DNA from: an uncultured Alphaproteobacteria bacterium
GTDB lineage: Bacteria > Pseudomonadota > Alphaproteobacteria > Rickettsiales > UBA1997
Assembly: GCA_903849835.1 (NCBI GenBank)
Contig: CAINKA010000015.1
Span: 1 to 9,395 of the forward strand
DNA length: 9,395 nucleotides
Direction: 5' to 3'
Shown: in pieces, positions 4,412 to 9,395 of the stretch
Layout of the letters: every line of letters starts with the position of its first letter
How positions within the stretch are numbered: position 1 is the first letter of the stretch
Program-made: the position numbers and the translations under genes
Notes under the pieces: model-generated
Told to the model about the DNA's origin: nothing
Seen by the model: only the letters and a program-made list of their open reading frames with translations
Database searches by the model: none

Positions 4412-7180
4412 TCATCTCCACCTCTCTCCCACCTTCACATCCACACAAATTGGCACATCCAAATTCACCGCATTTTCCATTTCGGATTTTAAAATTTTTG
4501 CTGCGAATTCCACTTCGTTTTTTGGTGCTTCAACAATCAATTCATCGTGAATTTGTAAAATAATTTTTGATTGCAATTTCTCTGCTGAAAATTTTTTGCT
4601 TAAACGAATCATCGCCTTTTTGATGATGTCCGCAGCACTTCCTTGAATTGGTGCATTAATCGCAAGTCTCTCAGCTTCTGCGCGAATCATCGGGTTTTTA
4701 TTGCTGATTTCGTGAATGAAACATTTGCGGCCGGAAAGCGTTTCGACATAGCCATTTTTGCGCGCAAGATCGATGTAATTTTTCATGTAGGAATCGATTC
4801 CGGGATAGGCTTGGAGATAGGATTTTATGTAATCCGCCGCCTCACTTCGCGAAATATCGAGCTGCCTTGCAAGCCCGAAAGCACTGATTCCGTAAATAAT
4901 TCCAAAATTTATTGCCTTGGCTTTTGATCGAGTTTTGTCGTCAATTTTTTCTTCCGGAATTTTAAAAACTTGGCTCGCAGTAATTCGGTGAATGTCTTTT
5001 CCATCCTTAAAAGCCTGAATTAAATTTTCGATTTTTGCGACGTGAGCAATCACTCGCAATTCGATCTGCGAATAATCTGCTGAAATTAAAAAATGATTTT
5101 TTTCTGCGACGAATGCTTCGCGAATTTTTTGTCCTTCCAAACTTTTTATCGGAATATTTTGTAAGTTGGGATTGCTTGAGCTGAGCCGTCCCGTGATGGT
5201 TGAAATCGTTGAAAAATGGGTGTGAATTCTACCGGTTTTTGGATTTATTTCTTTTGGTAAAGCATCGGTGTAAGTGTTTTTTAATTTTGAAAATTTTCTG
5301 AATTCTAAAATTTTTCGCGCGATTGGATGACCGTCTTCCTCAAGCTCTTCAAGCACTCCAACCCCAGTTGAAAGTGCGCCAGTTTTTTTTGATTTTTTCG
5401 ACGAAGCGAATCCGAGTTTGTCGAATAAAATTTCCGAAAGTTGTTTGGGTGAGGCGATGTTGAATTCGCATCCTGCCATCGCATAAATTTCACCGCTTAA
5501 TTCGTCGATTTTTTTTGCGAATTCTTCTGAAAGTTGATGTAATTTTTCGACGTCAATTTTAATTCCAGAAATTTCCATTTGAGCTAGAATTTCTAAGAGT
5601 GGAAGCTCATAAGAATTATAGGCATTGTTTAGCTTTAACTCAGAAATTTTTGGATAAAAAATTTGATAAAGTTGGTGAATGGCAAAATTTCGAAAAGTTA
5701 AAAACTCTATTTTTTTTGCACTGTCAGAAAAAATTTCTGGCTCACGATTTTTTTCAATTTCAGAGAAAATTTTTCCAAATCCTCGTGCCTCAATATCTTC
5801 GTTGAGGTTAAGATCTATCAGCTCGCGCAAGCTGTGTTTTGTGGCTGAATTTATTAGGTGATTGATGAGAGATAAATCGTGAAAGGTAGTTGCTGATTGT
5901 AAGTTGTTTGTTGTCAGCGCGATTATTTTTAGGAAATTTTTTGCATCGAAAAAGATTTTTTTAATTGCTGGATTTTTTAGAATTTCCCTCAAGTCCTCGA
6001 CTGCAAATCCTTCGCTTGATTGGCTCTGAGCTGGCTGTTCATTAAAATTAAAAAGATCGATTTCTTGATTTTTTTCTGGGATTTTTTTTTCACTTCTTAC
6101 TTCGAAATAAAAAATTTCTTTCGGCGCTTCATTTTGTTTTGCAGTTGAAATTGTGATGAAATTGAGTTCGTCATTTTTTGCGAAGTGGTCGATCGCAACA
6201 CTGCCATTTGCTGCAGCTTGTTGCGAAATTTCCTCGAAAGTTTTTTGTAAAATAATTTTGGTTTTTCTGATTTCACCGTAGGGGCGAACCTGTGTGTCCG
6301 CCAGTTCCACAACATTGTCATCAATTTTAAATTCTTTTTTCACCCTAGCGATCAAAGATCTAAATCCTTGTTGATCAAGAAATGAAATCAGCTTGTGAGG
6401 ATCAATCGATTTTACCGCCAAATCATTCAAAGAAATTCCAAGCTCAACATCTTCTTTCAAGCGAATTAAACTTTTTGAAAGCTTCGCATTTTCAACTCCG
6501 TCACTCAAAAGCTGTCGACGTTTTTCTTGTTTGATTTCATCGAGATGAGAAAAAATATTTTCTAAATTTCCAAATTGTTGAATTAATTCCGCTGCTGTTT
6601 TGGGGCCGATGCCTCTAACTCCGGGAACGTTGTCTGACGCGTCTCCCATCAGCGACAAAATATCCAAAACTTTTTCCGGACCGACTAAAAATTTTTCCGT
6701 GACTTCTGGAATTCCGATGAATTTATTTTTCATCGCGTCATACATAAAAACATTTTCATTCACCAGCTGCATCAGGTCTTTGTCGGAGGAGACAATTAGC
6801 GTTTCATATCCTTCGGCCTCTGATTTTTTTGCGATGGTTGCGATGATGTCATCCGCTTCAAATCCAACTTTTTCTAAAATGGCCAAATTCAATGATTCTG
6901 CGGCTTGGCGCACGATTGCGAATTGCGGTTTTAAATCTTCAGGGCAGGGCGGACGATTTGCTTTGTAAGCCGGAAAAATTTCGTTGCGAAAGGTTTTGGA
7001 TCCAGAATCGAAAACGACAGCAGCGTGCGAAACATTGAGGCTAGCAAGTAATTTTATCAGCATGTTGGTAAAACCGTAAACTGCTCCGACAGGAGTGTTG
7101 TCCGATCGTGTTAATGGCGGCAAAGAGTGATATGCGCGAAAGACGAAACCATAGCCGTCGATGAGGGCGATTTTTTTCAT
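4412..7180 (-). CDS. polA: DNA polymerase I with inactive proofreading domain
   Basis: PolA fills gaps in repair and replaces Okazaki primers. The 922-residue protein has all three domains. The 5' nuclease (about 1-290) is intact, with DGYGFVFRAYHSL (8-20), EADDIIA (108-114), SSDKD (131-135) and GDASDNVPGVRGIGPKTA (179-196). The polymerase (about 520-922) has motif A SADYSQIELR (700-709, Asp702), motif B (Arg751, Lys755, Phe759, Tyr763) and motif C QIHDE (876-880, Asp879). The middle domain (about 305-515) still aligns with the 3'-5' exonuclease fold but has lost its catalytic set. By alignment with E. coli, Asp355 is kept (Asp331), while Glu357, Asp424 and Asp501 are Phe333, Phe416 and Arg497. 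The enzyme should therefore not proofread, as in Thermus aquaticus and Bacillus. An extra segment around 350-392 holds QEIDLF (372-377), like a sliding-clamp peptide. A weak AAGG lies 2 nt before the ATG. Confidence 0.98.
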   Translation of the reverse strand: MKKIALIDGYGFVFRAYHSLPPLTRSDNTPVGAVYGFTNMLIKLLASLNVSHAAVVFDSGSKTFRNEIFPAYKANRPPCPEDLKPQFAIVRQAAESLNLAILEKVGFEADDIIATIAKKSEAEGYETLIVSSDKDLMQLVNENVFMYDAMKNKFIGIPEVTEKFLVGPEKVLDILSLMGDASDNVPGVRGIGPKTAAELIQQFGNLENIFSHLDEIKQEKRRQLLSDGVENAKLSKSLIRLKEDVELGISLNDLAVKSIDPHKLISFLDQQGFRSLIARVKKEFKIDDNVVELADTQVRPYGEIRKTKIILQKTFEEISQQAAANGSVAIDHFAKNDELNFITISTAKQNEAPKEIFYFEVRSEKKIPEKNQEIDLFNFNEQPAQSQSSEGFAVEDLREILKNPAIKKIFFDAKNFLKIIALTTNNLQSATTFHDLSLINHLINSATKHSLRELIDLNLNEDIEARGFGKIFSEIEKNREPEIFSDSAKKIEFLTFRNFAIHQLYQIFYPKISELKLNNAYNSYELPLLEILAQMEISGIKIDVEKLHQLSEEFAKKIDELSGEIYAMAGCEFNIASPKQLSEILFDKLGFASSKKSKKTGALSTGVGVLEELEEDGHPIARKILEFRKFSKLKNTYTDALPKEINPKTGRIHTHFSTISTITGRLSSSNPNLQNIPIKSLEGQKIREAFVAEKNHFLISADYSQIELRVIAHVAKIENLIQAFKDGKDIHRITASQVFKIPEEKIDDKTRSKAKAINFGIIYGISAFGLARQLDISRSEAADYIKSYLQAYPGIDSYMKNYIDLARKNGYVETLSGRKCFIHEISNKNPMIRAEAERLAINAPIQGSAADIIKKAMIRLSKKFSAEKLQSKIILQIHDELIVEAPKNEVEFAAKILKSEMENAVNLDVPICVDVKVGERWR

Positions 7181-7189
7181 AACCTTGTA

Positions 7190-7275
7190 AAGAAATTTAG
7201 GATTTAAGATTTTAGATTTAGGATTTAAAACTCGCGCGAAGTTCTAAATCTAAAATCTTAAATCTAAAATTTCTT
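7190..7275. repeat. Large inverted repeat made of heptamers in the polA/GST divergent gap
   Basis: Positions 7190-7221 pair with 7244-7275 over 32 bp with two mismatches. Within the 22-nt spacer, AACT (7229-7232) pairs with AGTT (7240-7243) around the alternating CGCGCG centre. The arms are tandem heptamers. The left reads GATTTAA, GATTTTA, GATTTAG, GATTTAA (7201-7228). The right, on the other strand, reads GATTTAA, GATTTTA, GATTTAG. The left arm thus has one extra unit that would bulge out. The right arm ends directly against the GST start codon, and the left arm ends 9 nt before the polA start codon. The structure occupies nearly all the space where both promoters should lie. No convincing -35/-10 pair was found; TAAAAT at 7251 and 7265 are -10-like but lack a partner. 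Confidence 0.93.
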
Positions 7276-7953
7276 ATGTATCGCCTCTATCACCACCCAA
7301 TCTGCCCCTTCTCTCGCAAAGTTAGAATTCATCTGGCGGCGAAGGAAATTGGGTTTGAGATTGTTCAGGAAAATTTCTGGGAAAGACGCAAAGAGTTAAT
7401 CGCGATGAATCCCGCAGGCACCGTTCCGGTGATGTTTGACAATAGCAGCGCCACCATGGTTGCTGGCAGTTCGGCGATCATCGAATATATCGAAGAAAAA
7501 CATGGGGAGACAAAAAATTTTCTCGGCGATTCGATTTTAAAACGCGCAGAAACTCGTCGTTTGCAGCACTGGTTTGACGAAAAATTTTACCACGAAGTCA
7601 GCAAATATGTTCTCAATGAAAGATTTTTTAATCGTTATTTACCCGGATCTCATTCGCCAAATTCTGAATTGCTGGGAGTCGCAAGACGTAATCTCAACGT
7701 GCATCTAAGCTACATCGAATATCTTCTCGAGACTAGAAAATATCTCGCCGGAGATCAAATTTCAGTCGCGGATTTTGCAGCTGCTGCGCAAATTTCATCC
7801 TTGGATTATTTTGGCGACATCAATTGGCATCACTACTTACCGGCTAAGGATTGGTATAGCCTCATCAAGTCTCATAAAATTTTTAGTGAAATTTTGAAGG
7901 ATAGAATTTCTAACGTAACTCCGCCGGAATGGTATTCGAAATTGGATTTCTAA
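7276..7953 (+). CDS. Glutathione S-transferase family protein
   Basis: This is a soluble GST-fold protein, probably conjugating glutathione to electrophiles or acting as a thiol-disulfide enzyme. The 225 residues have the two expected domains. The N-terminal thioredoxin-like half has CPFSRKVRIHLAAKE (10-24), where Cys10 or Ser13 is the likely catalytic residue. The cis-proline loop MNPAGTVPVM follows (44-53), then GSSAIIEYIEE (64-74) contacts the glutathione gamma-glutamyl group. The helical half contains LAGDQISVADFAAAAQIS (157-174), the family N-capping box with Ser163 and Asp166. The substrate is not deducible. The ATG directly abuts a large inverted repeat, with no SD. The next gene begins 4 nt after its stop, so it heads a three-gene unit with the AmgK-like kinase. 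Confidence 0.93.
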   Translation: MYRLYHHPICPFSRKVRIHLAAKEIGFEIVQENFWERRKELIAMNPAGTVPVMFDNSSATMVAGSSAIIEYIEEKHGETKNFLGDSILKRAETRRLQHWFDEKFYHEVSKYVLNERFFNRYLPGSHSPNSELLGVARRNLNVHLSYIEYLLETRKYLAGDQISVADFAAAAQISSLDYFGDINWHHYLPAKDWYSLIKSHKIFSEILKDRISNVTPPEWYSKLDF

Positions 7954-7957
7954 ACTC

Positions 7958-8932
7958 ATGTTAAACGCAATAAATCTTCCAGAAGAGCAGGCGCGAAAAT
8001 TTCTCGCAAAAAATAAAATTGAAAATTGTGAGATAAAAAAAGTTGCGGGAGATGCTTCTTTTCGATCTTACTACAGAATTTTTTTTAACGGCGAAACTCG
8101 AATGCTGATGTTCGCGCCACCACAGCATGAAGACCTCAAGCCATTCGAAAAAATTGACGAATTTCTAGTTTCGTATAATTTTTCTGCGCCGAAAATTTTT
8201 GCGCGCGACGAAGAATTCGGATTTCTTTTGTTGGAAGATTTTGGTGACGACACTTACGGAAAAATTTTATCGGCTGATATTTCGCAAGAATTTCCACTCT
8301 ACCAAAAAGCATGCGATGCGTTGTTGGAGTTGCATAAATTAAAAGCGCCGCAAGATCTTCCGCTTTACAACAACGCACTGCTTTTTCGTGAAGTGATGCT
8401 GTTCGTAGATTGGTATTTGCCGCTGCATAAAAAATCGATGAGCTTGCAAGAAAAAGCTCATTTTAAATTTTTATGGTTTCAACTTTTTGATTTGCTGAAC
8501 GGTGAAAATCGAGCTCTAGTTTTACGTGATTTCCATGCGGATAATTTGATGATTTTGCCAAGCAGGGAAGGGTTCAAACAAGTTGGTTTGCTTGATTTTC
8601 AAGACGCTGTGATCGGATCAAAAGCTTACGACTTGGTTTCGCTTCTTGAAGATGCGCGAAGAGATGTGGATAAAAAAAATCGCGATAAAATTTTCGATTA
8701 TTATTTAAAAAAATCTGATTGCGAAAAAGCTTTGTTCATTCGTGATTACGAAATTTTCTCTCTGCAGAGAAATATAAAAATTATTGGAATTTTTTCTCGT
8801 CTTTCAATGCGCGATGGCAAACATAATTACTTAAATCTTTTGCCGAGAGTTTTAAATTTTGTTAAGATGCGACTCGCTTCACAAAATATTATTTTTTCAG
8901 AAATGAATAATTTGTTAAAAAATTTTTTATAA
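7958..8932 (+). CDS. amgK: AmgK-family anomeric MurNAc/GlcNAc kinase (COG3178 phosphotransferase)
   Basis: This is an aminoglycoside-phosphotransferase-fold kinase. Characterised AmgK enzymes phosphorylate the anomeric hydroxyl of MurNAc and GlcNAc, feeding MurU in a peptidoglycan-recycling bypass of MurA (the fosfomycin target). The 324-residue length fits. The N-terminal lobe has the family mark AGDASFRSYYRI (30-41). The catalytic loop is VLRDFHADNLMIL (188-200), with Asp191 as the likely base and Asn196 binding metal. The DFG-like metal site is LLDFQDAVIG (211-220, Asp213), close to the DFQDA typical of this group. The preceding GST ends 4 nt upstream and the next gene starts 4 nt downstream, all without SD sequences. 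In many proteobacteria amgK is followed by murU, with tsaE often close by; neither is visible here. The kinase family is secure, but the exact substrate is inferred. Confidence 0.85.
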   Translation: MLNAINLPEEQARKFLAKNKIENCEIKKVAGDASFRSYYRIFFNGETRMLMFAPPQHEDLKPFEKIDEFLVSYNFSAPKIFARDEEFGFLLLEDFGDDTYGKILSADISQEFPLYQKACDALLELHKLKAPQDLPLYNNALLFREVMLFVDWYLPLHKKSMSLQEKAHFKFLWFQLFDLLNGENRALVLRDFHADNLMILPSREGFKQVGLLDFQDAVIGSKAYDLVSLLEDARRDVDKKNRDKIFDYYLKKSDCEKALFIRDYEIFSLQRNIKIIGIFSRLSMRDGKHNYLNLLPRVLNFVKMRLASQNIIFSEMNNLLKNFL

Positions 8933-8936
8933 ATTT

Positions 8937-9395
8937 ATGCATCATAAAAATCAGGAAGCCCCATCGTTATCACCCGCAGTTACTGAGTCCGAGATAATAG
9001 CGAATTTAAAATTGATCAGCGAAATTTTTCAAAAAATCGAAGAAGAGACGGCGGAAATTGCGGAATTAATTTTTGAATATTTGATCAATGTTCCTGATGA
9101 ACAAATCATGACAGGAACTATTCCGCCTCACAAAAATTCTCGCATTAACGGTTACATAAAAATTTTAAATCGTCTTTTTCTATTTTCTCAAAAGCATCGC
9201 AAGCGAGGCGGGCTAAGGGTTATCAACCGCAAGACAATTGAAGAGTTGGACAAAAAAACTTTTACAATTTGCATGTGTTTTGATGGAGGGGGATCGATGG
9301 ATATTTTGTGCGACATCGTTAACGCAGAGAACCAAGTGAGAACTCCGACAGTATCTCCAGTAAAAATTACGATCAAACAAGCCTTTGGAAATTTA
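8937..9395 (+). CDS. Unrecognised protein, cut by the right edge
   Basis: An open frame of 153 codons runs from the ATG at 8937 to the window end with no stop, so the C-terminus is missing. I do not recognise the family. Residues 17-50 form a likely acidic amphipathic helix (IFQKIEEETAEIAELIFEYL). A basic stretch follows at 86-98 (KHRKRGGLRVINRK region), then CMCFDGGGSMDILC (112-125) with three cysteines and a glycine run. There is no signal peptide or membrane segment. It begins 4 nt after the amgK stop, the same spacing as between the GST and amgK, which supports it as a real third gene of that unit. No SD is present. Here murU might be expected, but nothing resembles a nucleotidyltransferase P-loop start. 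A 62-codon frame on the other strand is the less likely alternative. Confidence 0.7.
   Translation, partial: MHHKNQEAPSLSPAVTESEIIANLKLISEIFQKIEEETAEIAELIFEYLINVPDEQIMTGTIPPHKNSRINGYIKILNRLFLFSQKHRKRGGLRVINRKTIEELDKKTFTICMCFDGGGSMDILCDIVNAENQVRTPTVSPVKITIKQAFGNL

Noticed and set aside
6600..6968. 122-codon plus-strand open frame opposite the PolA 5' nuclease domain
   Set aside because: It lies wholly antisense to a strongly conserved region of polA (GDASDN and SSDKD motifs), and its translation shows no recognisable motif.
7181..7275. Defined promoters for polA and the GST gene
   Set aside because: Several TAAAAT -10-like words occur, but they come from the heptamer repeat itself and have no -35 partner at a suitable distance.
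8071..8378. Two minus-strand frames of 60 and 80 codons within amgK
   Set aside because: Both are shadows of the kinase coding sequence in other frames, without start signals or motifs.
9188..9376. 62-codon minus-strand frame at the right edge
   Set aside because: It overlaps the longer plus-strand frame that continues the GST-amgK unit with matching 4-nt spacing; it has no motif or independent support.
1..9395. tRNA, rRNA, riboswitch, prophage, insertion-sequence transposase, defence or toxin-antitoxin genes
   Set aside because: I looked on both strands, and nothing in the coding or intergenic sequence resembled these. All gaps are under 160 bp and are accounted for by repeats or promoters.

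Overview
The window looks like ordinary chromosome from a Gram-negative proteobacterium of fairly low GC. A deep-branching alphaproteobacterium is the best guess. Supporting this are the HisB and NagZ sequence styles (the NagZ motif KHIPGHGRGTSDSH), two lipopolysaccharide-type glycosyltransferases, a GST, and a COG3178-type sugar kinase (AmgK family). The placement is from motif memory only; no rRNA or tRNA is present to anchor it. Almost no start codon has a Shine-Dalgarno sequence.

Layout. Positions 1-132 hold a REP-like palindromic element. Three minus-strand genes follow, transcribed sodB -> hisB -> nagZ (2344 down to 133), with a four-copy heptamer repeat in the sodB-hisB gap. A compact divergent control region (2345-2437) separates sodB from a plus-strand pair of glycosyltransferases (2438-4260) joined by an ATGA overlap. 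The convergent gap 4261-4411 carries a second copy of the same palindromic element. The minus-strand polA (7180-4412) encodes a full-length DNA polymerase I whose proofreading domain has lost its catalytic residues. A 95-bp divergent gap is almost filled by a large inverted repeat built from heptamers. Then come three tightly packed plus-strand genes: a GST, an AmgK-family kinase, and an unrecognised gene that runs off the right edge.

How the genes relate. NagZ removes GlcNAc from recycled muropeptides, and AmgK-family kinases phosphorylate MurNAc/GlcNAc for the MurU recycling route, so the window carries two ends of a peptidoglycan-recycling pathway in separate transcription units. The glycosyltransferase pair probably builds surface polysaccharide or LPS core. 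HisB, SodB and PolA are housekeeping enzymes. No defence, phage or otherwise novel gene system is evident. The most unusual content is non-coding: three repeat structures at gene boundaries, plus the degenerate exonuclease domain of PolA with a possible sliding-clamp peptide.
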